From positions 1-64,000 of the forward strand of contig JASBTD010000047.1 of NCBI GenBank assembly GCA_030148605.1: a stretch of DNA of 64,000 nucleotides, in the 5' to 3' direction. The notes under the pieces are model-generated. The model did no database searches. It had not been told where the DNA came from and worked only from the letters and a program-made list of their open reading frames with translations. This document shows, piece by piece, positions 28,468 to 36,887 of this stretch. Every line of letters starts with the position of its first letter. Position 1 is the first letter of the stretch. The position numbers and the translations under genes were made by a program. This stretch comes from Erythrobacter sp. GTDB lineage: Bacteria > Pseudomonadota > Alphaproteobacteria > Sphingomonadales > Sphingomonadaceae.

Positions 28468-29325
28468 TCAAGGTGTGAAAAACGGCTTGTCACCGGCGAT
28501 TGTCACCCGCTCCATCACGCGGCGTGCGGGGAAATAGTCGGACACCGCCAGATGCTGGCACACCCGGTTATCCCAGAATGCGACAGAGTCCGGCTGCCAG
28601 CGAAAACGGCACTGGATCTCTACATCCCATGCAGTCTTGTAGAGATGATCCAGCAGCCACGCGCTTTCATCCTTGGACAGCCCTTCGATATGCGAAGTGA
28701 AGCCATTGTTGACGTATACCGCGCGCTCTCCCGTCTCGGGGTGAGTCCGGATCACCGGATGGCGCATCGGCGGATACTTCTCGTGCAATTCCTCAGGCGA
28801 TTTGTTGAGCCGCTTGGCAAACACGCGGCTGATATCGTGGACCGCCGTCAGCCCTTCGCAGAGCCGCTTCATCTGTTCGCTCAGCCGCTCGTAAGCGAGA
28901 TGCATATTGGCGAACAGCGTGTCACCGCCGCAATCCGGCACTTGGCGCGCAAGCAGGATCGATCCCAGCGATGGGCATTCGCGCCAGGTCACATCGGAAT
29001 GCCAATTATTCTCTGAACCGCGGCTGTTGGGGCCATGCGCGATGCGAAGCACTTCGGGATTGCGCTGATCCCTGGGTGTCGCAGGATGCACTTCCAGCTC
29101 GCCGAATTGGCGCGCAAAGGCGATGTGCTGCTCTTGCGTCAGATCCTGATCGCGAAAGAAGATCACCCCATGCTTGAGCAGCGCCGCGCGAATTTCCGGA
29201 ACACGCCCGGCAATGTCCGGTGCACCAAGATCGACACCAAATATTTCCGCGCCAATTGCAGGCGTCATCGGTCGGATATCAAGCGATCCGGTGTCCAGCT
29301 GAGTTTTGTTTGCGATAGTGGCCAT
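28468..29325 (-). CDS. TauD/TfdA-family 2-oxoglutarate-dependent dioxygenase
   Basis: 285 residues. His109-x-Asp111 in NWHSDVTW and the distal His258 in VCQHLAVSDY are the Fe(II) ligands, and Arg in YFPARRVMERV would bind 2-oxoglutarate. GVIFFRDQDLT and GGDTLFANMHLAYE are typical of taurine-type oxygenases. The specific substrate (taurine, a sulfonate or an aryloxyalkanoate) cannot be told. No transporter or sulfur gene accompanies it. It lies directly downstream of hemA with a 29-base gap, on the same strand. Confidence 0.85.
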   Translation of the reverse strand: MATIANKTQLDTGSLDIRPMTPAIGAEIFGVDLGAPDIAGRVPEIRAALLKHGVIFFRDQDLTQEQHIAFARQFGELEVHPATPRDQRNPEVLRIAHGPNSRGSENNWHSDVTWRECPSLGSILLARQVPDCGGDTLFANMHLAYERLSEQMKRLCEGLTAVHDISRVFAKRLNKSPEELHEKYPPMRHPVIRTHPETGERAVYVNNGFTSHIEGLSKDESAWLLDHLYKTAWDVEIQCRFRWQPDSVAFWDNRVCQHLAVSDYFPARRVMERVTIAGDKPFFTP

Positions 29326-29354
29326 GTCTCTCCCCTATGGGAAAGAATGCGCTT

Positions 29355-30575
29355 TTACGCGGCTTTGCGCAACTCCAGTTCCAGCCGGTCCCAGATTTCC
29401 ACCAGCGCCGCGGTCAGCTCGTCCATCATCGCTTCGGTATGGGCAGGGCCGGGGGTAAAGCGCAGCCGCTCCGTTCCGCGCGGCACAGTCGGGAAATTGA
29501 TCGGCTGCACATAGGCGCCGTATTCCGCCAGCAGAATGTCGCTGATCTTCTTCGCGCGCACCGGATCGCCCACCATCAGCGGCACGATATGCGTCACGCT
29601 GTCCATCACCGGCAGGCCCGCATCGCGGAATTTCGCTTTGAGCAGGGCAGCATTGGCTTGCTGCGCGTCACGCTCTTCGCTCGATTCTTTCAAGTGCTTC
29701 ACTGCCGCGAGAACGCCAGCGGCAAGAACCGGCGACAGCGAAGTGGTGAAGATAAAGCCCGGCGCATAACTGCGGATGCAGTCGATAATCTTGCGGTCAG
29801 CCGCGATATAGCCGCCCATCACGCCGAATGCCTTACCAAGCGTGCCTTCGATAATGTCGATCCGGTGCGCAGCCTCGTCACGCTCCGAAATCCCGCCGCC
29901 ATGATCGCCATACATGCCCACTGCGTGGACTTCATCGATATAGGTGAGCGCGTTGTATTTCTCAGCCAGGTCGCAGATCGCGTGGATCGGGGCGACATCG
30001 CCATCCATCGAATAGACGCTTTCAAACGCGATCAGCTTCGGCGTGTCGATGTCTTCGGCAGCCAGAAGCTCTTCCAGATGTTCCAGATCATTGTGCCGGA
30101 ACACGCGCTTTTCGCAGCCCGAATTGCGGATGCCCGCGATCATGCTGGCGTGGTTCAATTCGTCCGAAAAGATCACGCAGCCGGGCAGCAGCTTGCCCAG
30201 GGTCGAGAGCGTGGCATCGTTCGAGACATAGCCCGAAGTGAACAGTAGCGCGCCTTCCTTGCCATGCAGGCTGGCGAGCTCGCCTTCCAGCTCGACATGC
30301 ATATGCGTGTTGCCGCCGATATTGCGTGTGCCGCCCGAACCTGCACCCACATCATGCAGCGCGTCTTCCATCGCTGAAATCACCTTCGGATGCTGGCCCA
30401 TCGCAAGGTAATCGTTGGAGCACCACACAGTGATCGGCTTGGGGCCGTTGTGCCCGTGGAAGCAGCGCGCGTTGGGGAACGCGCCTTTGTTGCGCATGAT
30501 GTCGATGAAGACGCGATAGCGGCCTTCCTCGTGCAGACGGTCGATCGCCTTGTCGAAAATCTGGTCGTAGTTCAC
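29355..30575 (-). CDS. hemA: 5-aminolevulinate synthase
   Basis: About 406 residues. The ALAS signatures are present: [41 protein letters not shown] and the PLP lysine in GTLGKAFG. It condenses glycine with succinyl-CoA, the Shemin route of alphaproteobacteria. I chose a GTG at 30573-30575 because homologues begin with NYDQIFD. An ATG nine codons upstream is an alternative. A GCGGAAAACCGC inverted repeat lies directly before the GTG. Confidence 0.95.
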   Translation of the reverse strand: MNYDQIFDKAIDRLHEEGRYRVFIDIMRNKGAFPNARCFHGHNGPKPITVWCSNDYLAMGQHPKVISAMEDALHDVGAGSGGTRNIGGNTHMHVELEGELASLHGKEGALLFTSGYVSNDATLSTLGKLLPGCVIFSDELNHASMIAGIRNSGCEKRVFRHNDLEHLEELLAAEDIDTPKLIAFESVYSMDGDVAPIHAICDLAEKYNALTYIDEVHAVGMYGDHGGGISERDEAAHRIDIIEGTLGKAFGVMGGYIAADRKIIDCIRSYAPGFIFTTSLSPVLAAGVLAAVKHLKESSEERDAQQANAALLKAKFRDAGLPVMDSVTHIVPLMVGDPVRAKKISDILLAEYGAYVQPINFPTVPRGTERLRFTPGPAHTEAMMDELTAALVEIWDRLELELRKAA

Positions 30576-30680
30576 GCGGTTTTCCGCTTTGCTGCGCCGC
30601 ATATCCGGCTTCGATTGGACAGGCGATTTAGTGGCAAACGCGCGAATTTTCTACTGTGATCTTTGCGAACGACTCGCAGC

Positions 30681-31478
30681 TTAGAATGGTTCGATGCTTG
30701 AGAATCCGTGGTTTTCCAGCGCAGGCAACAGTGCTTGCGCAGATTGCAAGTCTCCGGTGACCACGAACCGGCTTGACGGATCGGGCGCAAATGGCTGCCC
30801 TTCAGTCAAGTGGGCGATGCGGCGCGCGATGCCCGCCGCCCCGTCAATCAGCCGCACGCCATCGCCGAACGCAGCCTGCAATTCCGCGCAGAGCAGCGGG
30901 AAGTGCGTGCAGGCAAGCACCACGGTGTCGATGTTTTGCCCGTCCGGCATTGCTCGCAAGGCGTCTGCGGCTGCTTTGATGACTGCCATGTCCACCGGCT
31001 CGCCGCGCAGCTTGGCTTCAGCCGCTTCGACCAGCCCGGGTGCAGCATGGCGCAGCAGGGCCTTGTCGTGTGCGAATTCGGCCTCGAGCTTGTCGACATA
31101 GGCCTGGCGAATGGTTGCAGCAGTGCCCAGTAATCCGATCACGCCGGTTTCAGTCATCTCTGCGGCAGGCTTGATCGCCGGGACGGTGCCGACGATCGGC
31201 ATCTCCAGCACTTCGCGCACCATGCCCAGTGCGATGGTGCTGGCGGTGTTGCAGGCAATGCAGGCAAGCCGCGGCTTGTAGCGCTCGCTCATCCGGCCCA
31301 GCAGCCCGGCAACACGCGCGGCGATTTGCGCCTCTGATTTCTCGCCATAGGGCAGGCCGGCCAAGTCTGCCGCGTAGATCACCGGGGTTTGCGGCAACAG
31401 CCTGCGCAGCTCGGCCAGCACGGTCAGCCCGCCGACACCGGAATCGAACAGTAGAATGGGGGCAGATGCGTCGGTAAT
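30681..31478 (-). CDS. murI: glutamate racemase, apparent ATT start
   Basis: 265 residues if started at ATT 31476-31478. The catalytic cysteines lie in ACNTAS (Cys76) and VLACTHFP (Cys190), and DSGVGGLTVL at the N-terminus holds the catalytic Asp-Ser. It makes D-glutamate for peptidoglycan. A start at the first conventional codon (GTG, 31421) would remove DSGVGG and so the active-site aspartate. The upstream codons read ATT-ACC-GAC-GCA, with AGGA eight bases before ATT, exactly where a start is expected. Confidence 0.92.
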   Translation of the reverse strand: MTDASAPILLFDSGVGGLTVLAELRRLLPQTPVIYAADLAGLPYGEKSEAQIAARVAGLLGRMSERYKPRLACIACNTASTIALGMVREVLEMPIVGTVPAIKPAAEMTETGVIGLLGTAATIRQAYVDKLEAEFAHDKALLRHAAPGLVEAAEAKLRGEPVDMAVIKAAADALRAMPDGQNIDTVVLACTHFPLLCAELQAAFGDGVRLIDGAAGIARRIAHLTEGQPFAPDPSSRFVVTGDLQSAQALLPALENHGFSSIEPF

Positions 31479-31582
31479 GGTGCTATTCCTGCGCAGGATT
31501 ACTTGTGGAACCTCGGCCTTTTACCTAGGCTTGCGCGAAATGAAAGCGGGGCGGACAGTTCCGGCATCTACGGGGTCATTTG

Positions 31583-32173
31583 ATGGAAACGCTATACGCT
31601 GCACTGCTTGGATATTTGCTGGGCTCCGTTCCATTCGGTCTGCTCCTCACCAAGGCAGCCGGCATGGGCGATGTCCGCAGCATCGGCAGCGGCAATATCG
31701 GCGCGACCAATGTGCTGCGCACCGGCAACAAGGGGCTGGCGGCGGCGACATTGTTGCTTGATCTGGTGAAGGGATTTGCGCCTGTCTTCATCGCGCAGCA
31801 GCTATGGGGCGGCCCTGCAGTGGCCTTTGCCGCGGGTGCGGCAGTGATCGGGCATTGCTTCCCTGTCTGGCTCAAGTTCAAGGGTGGCAAGGGCGTAGCA
31901 ACAAATGCCGGGGTCAGCTTCGGGCTCGCATGGCCGATTGGCCTTGCCTATGCGCTGGTGTGGCTCAGCATCCTGGCGATTTTCCGCATCTCCAGCCTAG
32001 CCGGAATGAGCGCGGTTGTGGCTGCGGCGGCTGCCGCGCCGCTGTTCGGCTTTCCCGAATATTTCCCGGTGCTGGCGGCGATTGCGGGCCTGATCATCTA
32101 TCTTCACCGCGAGAATATCGCGCGGCTGATGAAAGGCGAGGAGCCGAAGCTGGGCGGCAAGAAACAGTCGTGA
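31583..32173 (+). CDS. plsY: glycerol-3-phosphate acyltransferase PlsY
   Basis: 196 residues, about five membrane segments. LGSVPFG, IGSGNIGATNVLR, GHCFPVWLKFKGGKGVAT and the C-terminal HRENIARL are the three PlsY motifs and tail. It transfers acyl groups from acyl-phosphate to glycerol-3-phosphate, the first step in phospholipid synthesis. The ATG at 31583 is preferred over a TTG one codon upstream. Its stop codon TGA is the first three bases of a palindromic repeat. Confidence 0.95.
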   Translation: METLYAALLGYLLGSVPFGLLLTKAAGMGDVRSIGSGNIGATNVLRTGNKGLAAATLLLDLVKGFAPVFIAQQLWGGPAVAFAAGAAVIGHCFPVWLKFKGGKGVATNAGVSFGLAWPIGLAYALVWLSILAIFRISSLAGMSAVVAAAAAAPLFGFPEYFPVLAAIAGLIIYLHRENIARLMKGEEPKLGGKKQS

Positions 32174-32244
32174 GCTCCCGCGAAGGCGGGAGCCTCCCTC
32201 CTTTCTGCACTGCTTTGCAAGAGGTCCCCGCCTGTGCGGGGACG
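32171..32244. repeat. palindromic repeat between plsY and dprA
   Basis: The left hairpin is GCTCCCGCGAAGGCGGGAGC and the right is GTCCCCGCCTGTGCGGGGAC. Length and both hairpins match the copy inside nspC (25956-26030). It supplies the plsY stop and ends six bases before the dprA start. Confidence 0.85.
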
Positions 32245-32249
32245 CGCTG

Positions 32250-33344
32250 ATGGTGGAACTCTCCCAGTCCGAAGCCTTCGCCCGTATCCGCTTGTTGCGG
32301 AGCCCCAATATTGGCCCGATCACTTACCGCCAGCTGCTGGCGCGGTTCGGCGATGCGCAGGCAGCGTTGGAGGCGTTGCCCGATCTGGGCAAGCGTGGCG
32401 GGCGGCAGTATCGCGCAATCGCCGCTGAAATGATCGAGCGCGAGGTCGACGGCGTGCGGCGGGCGGGCGCGAAATACCTGTTCCACGATCAGCCGGACTA
32501 TCCGCCGCTCTTGGCTCAGCTGGACAGTGCGCCGCCAATCGTCACCTATCGTGGCGATGCGACGCTGGCGGCCATGCCCTGCGTGGCGATGGTGGGCGCG
32601 CGCAATGCTTCCGCTGCTGCGGTGAAACTGGCGCGCGAATTCGCCTCCAAGCTTTCGAGCGCCGGCTTCACCGTGGTCTCAGGTCTTGCTCGCGGGATCG
32701 ACGGAGCGGCGCATGAAGGTGCGTTTCCGCGAACCATTGGCGTGATCGCGAGCGGGATCGATATTGCCTACCCGCCGCAGCATGCGGAACTGCAGAAGCG
32801 GATTGCGAGCGATGGCCTGATCATCGCAGAGCAACCACCCGGCACCGAGCCCAAGGGCAGCCATTTCCCGAGCCGCAACCGCATCATCGCAGGGCTCGCG
32901 GCGGGTACGCTGGTGGTCGAGGCTGCGCCCAAGTCCGGCTCGCTGATCACCGCAAGGCTGGCGGGCGAAGCGGGCAGGGAAGTGATGGCAATCCCCGGCT
33001 CACCACTCGATGCACGCTCGCAAGGCTGCAACCACCTGATCCGCGAAGGCGCGGTACTGGTGCAATCGCCCGAGGATGTGGTTGAGCTGCTCAGCGGCTT
33101 CGACGGCACGCCGCGCTCCACCTTCCGCGAAGCCGTTTCCACTTTCGACTATGAGCCGGAGGAAATGGCTGAAGCCGAGCCTGCCGATATCGGTTCGCTG
33201 CTCACGACCGCACCTGTCGCGGTGGACGAGCTGATCCGCCAATCGGGCACCAGCGCGGCCTCGGTGCATATGGCGCTGCTTGAAATGGAGATCGGCGGCC
33301 AGCTGCAAAGGCATGCGGGAGGAAGGGTGAGTTTAGCCTCTTGA
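32250..33344 (+). CDS. dprA: DNA-processing protein DprA
   Basis: 364 residues. VGARNASAAAVKLARE and SGLARGIDGAAHEGA form the Rossmann-like DprA core. SRNRIIAGLA and EAAPKSGSLITARLA follow, and a C-terminal winged-helix part ends the protein (IGSLLTTAPVAVDELIRQSG). DprA loads RecA on incoming single strands in transformation. No other competence gene is in the window. It directly precedes topA, an arrangement common in bacteria. Confidence 0.93.
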   Translation: MVELSQSEAFARIRLLRSPNIGPITYRQLLARFGDAQAALEALPDLGKRGGRQYRAIAAEMIEREVDGVRRAGAKYLFHDQPDYPPLLAQLDSAPPIVTYRGDATLAAMPCVAMVGARNASAAAVKLAREFASKLSSAGFTVVSGLARGIDGAAHEGAFPRTIGVIASGIDIAYPPQHAELQKRIASDGLIIAEQPPGTEPKGSHFPSRNRIIAGLAAGTLVVEAAPKSGSLITARLAGEAGREVMAIPGSPLDARSQGCNHLIREGAVLVQSPEDVVELLSGFDGTPRSTFREAVSTFDYEPEEMAEAEPADIGSLLTTAPVAVDELIRQSGTSAASVHMALLEMEIGGQLQRHAGGRVSLAS

Positions 33345-33370
33345 CGAATCCGCAGAACCGATCCCACCCT

Positions 33371-33396
33371 CGCGCGTACGTACACGTATACGCGTA
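33371..33396. promoter_or_regulatory. 26-nt alternating pyrimidine-purine tract upstream of topA
   Basis: From 33371 to 33396 every base alternates pyrimidine and purine; it opens CGCGCGTACG and closes ACGCGTA. It contains the palindromes GTACGTAC and CGTATACG. Such tracts can adopt left-handed DNA under negative supercoiling. It lies 19 bases before the topA ATG, so it may overlap the promoter or leader. The function is inference. Confidence 0.4.
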
Positions 33397-33415
33397 AGGG
33401 GCACCCGAAACCGCA

Positions 33416-35941
33416 ATGCAGCTTGTTATCGTTGAATCGCCGGCCAAGGCGAAGACAATCGAAAAGTATCTCGGATCAGACTTCAAGGTTCTGGCCAGCT
33501 ACGGCCATGTCCGCGACCTGCCGCCCAAGGATGGCAGCGTGCGCCCGGACGAGGATTTCGCGATGGACTGGGAGCTCTATCGTGACAAGCAGAAACGCTT
33601 CAAGGAAATCGCCGATGCGGCGAAGGATGCTTCGCGGCTAGTGCTGGCGACTGACCCTGATCGCGAGGGCGAGGCGATCAGCTGGCACGTTCAGGAGCTG
33701 CTGAAGAAGCGCAAGGCGCTGCCCGCCAAGGTCGACCGGGTCACTTTCAACGCGATCACCAAGAATGCGGTGACAGAGGCGATGAAGAGCCCGCGCGAGC
33801 TCGACCAGCCGCTGATCGATGCCTATCTGGCGCGGCGCGCGCTCGATTACCTGTTCGGTTTCACGCTGTCGCCCGTGCTGTGGCGCAAGCTGCCCGGCGC
33901 GAAGAGTGCAGGGCGCGTGCAATCGGTTGCGCTCCGGCTGATCGTTGATCGCGAGCGCGAGATCGAGGCGTTCAAGGCGGACGAATACTGGTCCATCGTC
34001 GCTAAACTCGAGCAAGACGGGACCGAGTTCGACGCGCGGCTGGTCAAGTTCGAAGGCAAGAAGCTCGACAAGCTGACGCTGGGCAATGAAGGCAGCGCAC
34101 TGGCTGCGAAGGCCGCGGTCGAAGGCGCGCGCTTTACGGTCGAAGATATCGAAACCAAGCCGCTCAAGCGCAATCCATCGCCGCCATTCACTACGTCTAC
34201 CTTGCAGCAGGAGGCCGCGCGCAAGCTGGGCTTTTCCGCCAGCCACACGATGCGCTGTGCGCAGTCGCTTTATGAGGCAGGCGCCATCACTTACATGCGT
34301 ACTGACGGGGTGCAGATGGATGCAGGCGCGATCAACGCGCTGCGCGACGCGATCGGTGATCGCTATGACAAGGCCTATCTGCCCGAAAAGCCGCGTTTCT
34401 ATGCGACCAAGGCGAAGAACGCTCAGGAAGCGCACGAAGCGATCCGCCCAACCGATTTCCGCCGCGATCACGCCGGATCAGGCGATGAAGCGAAGCTCTA
34501 TGACCTGATCTTCAAGCGCGCGATGGCGAGCCAGATGGCGGCTGCGCAGCTGGAACGCACGACGGTGACCTTGCGCGATCCCAGCGGTCAGCATGAACTG
34601 CGCGCGACAGGGCAGGTGGTGAAATTCCCCGGTTTCTTTGCGGTCTATCAGGAAGGGTTCGACGATAAGTCGGAAGACGATGAAGAGGGCCTGCTGCCAG
34701 TCATCCGCAAAGGCGATTCACCGCTGAAGAAGGGTGTCGAAGCCAATCAGCATTTCACGCAGCCGCCGCCGCGCTTTTCCGAAGCTTCGCTGGTCAAGCG
34801 GCTGGAAGAGCTCGGCATCGGTCGCCCGTCAACCTATGCCTCGACGATCCAGACGCTGCGCGATCGTGATTATGTGCGGATGGAGAAAAACCGTTTCTTT
34901 GCAGAGGAATCGGGGCGGTTGCTGACAGCATTTCTCGAGCGGTTTTTTCCCAATTATGTCGCTTACGAATTCACCGCCGGAATGGAGGAAGAACTCGATA
35001 CCGTTTCCGACGGGCGCGAGGCGTATAAGGAACTGCTTTCGAAGTTTTGGGCCGACTTCAAGCCCAAGGCGGATGAAGTGATGGAGAAGCTGCCTTCGGA
35101 AGTTACCGAAGTGCTCGACGATTATCTTTCCGACTATCTTTTTCCGCCGCGCGAGGATGGTGCGGACCCGCGCATGTGCCCGATGTGCCGCGATGAAGGG
35201 CGCGAAGGCGGGCGGCTGGCGCTTCGCGGCGGCCGCTTTGGTGCCTTTGTGGCGTGCAACAACTATCCCGAGTGCAAATACACCCGCCGTTTCGCGCAGC
35301 CTGGCGGCGGCGGCGATGGCGGCGCTGAAGACGGCGTGATGGGCACCGATCCGGAAACAGGCGCAGAGGTTCACCGCAAGACCGGCCGCTTTGGCCCCTA
35401 TGTCGAAATGGAAGTCGACGGTGCGAAGAAGCGTGCATCGATCCCCAAGGATCTGGACGATTTCGATCTGGAGTGGGCGATCAAGCTGCTCGGGTTGCCG
35501 CGGATTGTCGGCGCGCATCCGGAAACCGGCAAGGAAATCGAAGCCGCGATCGGTCGCTACGGTCCCTATCTTCGCCACGATGGCAAATACGGCAAGCTGC
35601 AAAGCACGCGCGATGTATTCGAAGTGGGCATGAACGCGGCGGTCTCTATCCTGGCAGAAGCCGCCAATCGCAAGGGCGGCGGCGGGCGCGGCAAGGCAGA
35701 GCCGATCAAGGTGCTGGGTGCGCATCCCACCAGCGGGGGCGAGATCAAGGTAATGCCGGGCCGCTACGGCCCCTATGTCACCGATGGCAATGTCAACGCG
35801 ACCATCCCCAAGGATGTGAAGCCCGAAGATGTTACCGAAGCGCAGGCGATCGAGCTGATCGATGCGCGCGCGGCGAAAGGTCCAGCGAAGAAAAAGCGCA
35901 AGAAATCAACCGCGAAGAAGAAACCGGCAAGCGCAAAGTAA
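33416..35941 (+). CDS. topA: DNA topoisomerase I
   Basis: 841 residues. The Toprim domain starts with VIVESPAKAKTIEKYLG and holds DPDREGEAI. The active-site Tyr is Tyr293 in TYMRTDGV. One recognisable zinc-ribbon module is present (CPMCRDEG...CNNYPECKYTRRF), followed by three repeated GRFGPYVE/GRYGPYL/GRYGPYVT units and a Lys-rich end. It relaxes negative supercoils. Length and layout are those of alphaproteobacterial TopA. The ATG at 33416 begins MQLVIVESP as usual. Confidence 0.96.
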   Translation: MQLVIVESPAKAKTIEKYLGSDFKVLASYGHVRDLPPKDGSVRPDEDFAMDWELYRDKQKRFKEIADAAKDASRLVLATDPDREGEAISWHVQELLKKRKALPAKVDRVTFNAITKNAVTEAMKSPRELDQPLIDAYLARRALDYLFGFTLSPVLWRKLPGAKSAGRVQSVALRLIVDREREIEAFKADEYWSIVAKLEQDGTEFDARLVKFEGKKLDKLTLGNEGSALAAKAAVEGARFTVEDIETKPLKRNPSPPFTTSTLQQEAARKLGFSASHTMRCAQSLYEAGAITYMRTDGVQMDAGAINALRDAIGDRYDKAYLPEKPRFYATKAKNAQEAHEAIRPTDFRRDHAGSGDEAKLYDLIFKRAMASQMAAAQLERTTVTLRDPSGQHELRATGQVVKFPGFFAVYQEGFDDKSEDDEEGLLPVIRKGDSPLKKGVEANQHFTQPPPRFSEASLVKRLEELGIGRPSTYASTIQTLRDRDYVRMEKNRFFAEESGRLLTAFLERFFPNYVAYEFTAGMEEELDTVSDGREAYKELLSKFWADFKPKADEVMEKLPSEVTEVLDDYLSDYLFPPREDGADPRMCPMCRDEGREGGRLALRGGRFGAFVACNNYPECKYTRRFAQPGGGGDGGAEDGVMGTDPETGAEVHRKTGRFGPYVEMEVDGAKKRASIPKDLDDFDLEWAIKLLGLPRIVGAHPETGKEIEAAIGRYGPYLRHDGKYGKLQSTRDVFEVGMNAAVSILAEAANRKGGGGRGKAEPIKVLGAHPTSGGEIKVMPGRYGPYVTDGNVNATIPKDVKPEDVTEAQAIELIDARAAKGPAKKKRKKSTAKKKPASAK

Positions 35942-36033
35942 CCAATTCGCGCTGCGCTTTGTTCACTGCAGCTCGTTCGTAAATCATCAAGACTTGCACG
36001 TTAGGTGTTGGCCCTCAACCAGGGTTTGCACGC

Positions 36034-36306
36034 GTGATCGAGATCGAAGTCCAGAACGAAACGCATCAGACGCAGTCGCGGCTGCGCTTTGCCGCTGTGC
36101 CGCGCATCGGCGAGGGCTTGCGTCTGCGCGAGCCGGACGGAATCTGGGCCAGCTATGACGTGCTGGATGTGTGGTATCAGAAGGCCGAATATGGCGATGT
36201 CTGGATCCCGTATCTGCATGTGCGCATGACACCCGGCGAAGTTACTTCGAACCATCCCAAGCATGGTTACGACGCAGAAGGGGAGTTCGCGCCATTCAAA
36301 ATCTGA
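36034..36306 (+). CDS. conserved small hypothetical protein, 90 residues
   Basis: 90 residues starting at GTG (36034), with AGGG upstream. It is rich in charged and aromatic residues (LDVWYQKAEYGDVWIPYLHV) with no signal or membrane segment. I do not recognise a named domain. The predicted strand pattern suggests a small beta-rich fold. It ends at 36306 and overlaps the probable start of the following receiver gene, so the two may be translated together. Confidence 0.65.
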   Translation: MIEIEVQNETHQTQSRLRFAAVPRIGEGLRLREPDGIWASYDVLDVWYQKAEYGDVWIPYLHVRMTPGEVTSNHPKHGYDAEGEFAPFKI

Positions 36307-36875
36307 TCAAGCGAACCACCGGCCCGCAAGCCGCGAAGGGAGAGCAGCTTCTCGATGGCCAGACCATGGCAGAGAAGCTTGCTGCAGCACGCGAAGGTGA
36401 AACTGCGCGCGCACCGGCGGAACAGACGGAAGACCGCGAGCTTGATACTGACGCGATCGTACGCGCGGCAAAGGCCATGCGCGATGTGCATGAAACGCGC
36501 GCCGCAAAGCCTCGCATCTGCCTGGTGGTTGATGACAGCCGCGTGATCCGCAAGGTTGCCAGCAAGATCGCGGCGAAGATGGGTTATCAGGTTATCGAAG
36601 CCGAGAATGGCGAAGAGGCTTTGGCGCAGTGCAAGCGGGCGATGCCTGATCTGGTGCTGACTGACTGGCAAATGCCGGAAATGGACGGGCCTGAATTCGT
36701 CAACGCCTTGCGTGCCATTCCCACTCCGCATCCGCCGAAGGTGGTGTTCTGCACCTCGAAAGGCGCAGCGACGGATATTCATGAGGCGATTGCGGCGGGT
36801 GCCGATGACTATATCGTCAAACCGTTTGACGAGATGGCGCTGGCTGGAAAGCTGAAATCGATCGGCGCGAGCTAG
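36294..36875 (+). CDS. CheY-like single-domain response regulator with N-terminal extension
   Basis: Up to 193 residues. Residues about 75-193 are a receiver: VVDDSRVIRK with the acidic pair, LVLTDWQMPEMDG with the phospho-acceptor Asp, CTSKGA with the Ser, and IVKPFDE with the Lys. No output domain follows, so it acts by protein contact, as CheY-type proteins do. The start is unclear. The first ATG (36366) has no clear ribosome-binding site. ATT at 36294 has AAGGGGAG eight bases before it and continues in coding-like sequence (QNLIKRTTGPQAAKG). Confidence 0.8.
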   Translation: MQNLIKRTTGPQAAKGEQLLDGQTMAEKLAAAREGETARAPAEQTEDRELDTDAIVRAAKAMRDVHETRAAKPRICLVVDDSRVIRKVASKIAAKMGYQVIEAENGEEALAQCKRAMPDLVLTDWQMPEMDGPEFVNALRAIPTPHPPKVVFCTSKGAATDIHEAIAAGADDYIVKPFDEMALAGKLKSIGAS

Positions 36876-36887
36876 CCAGCGGCGGCA

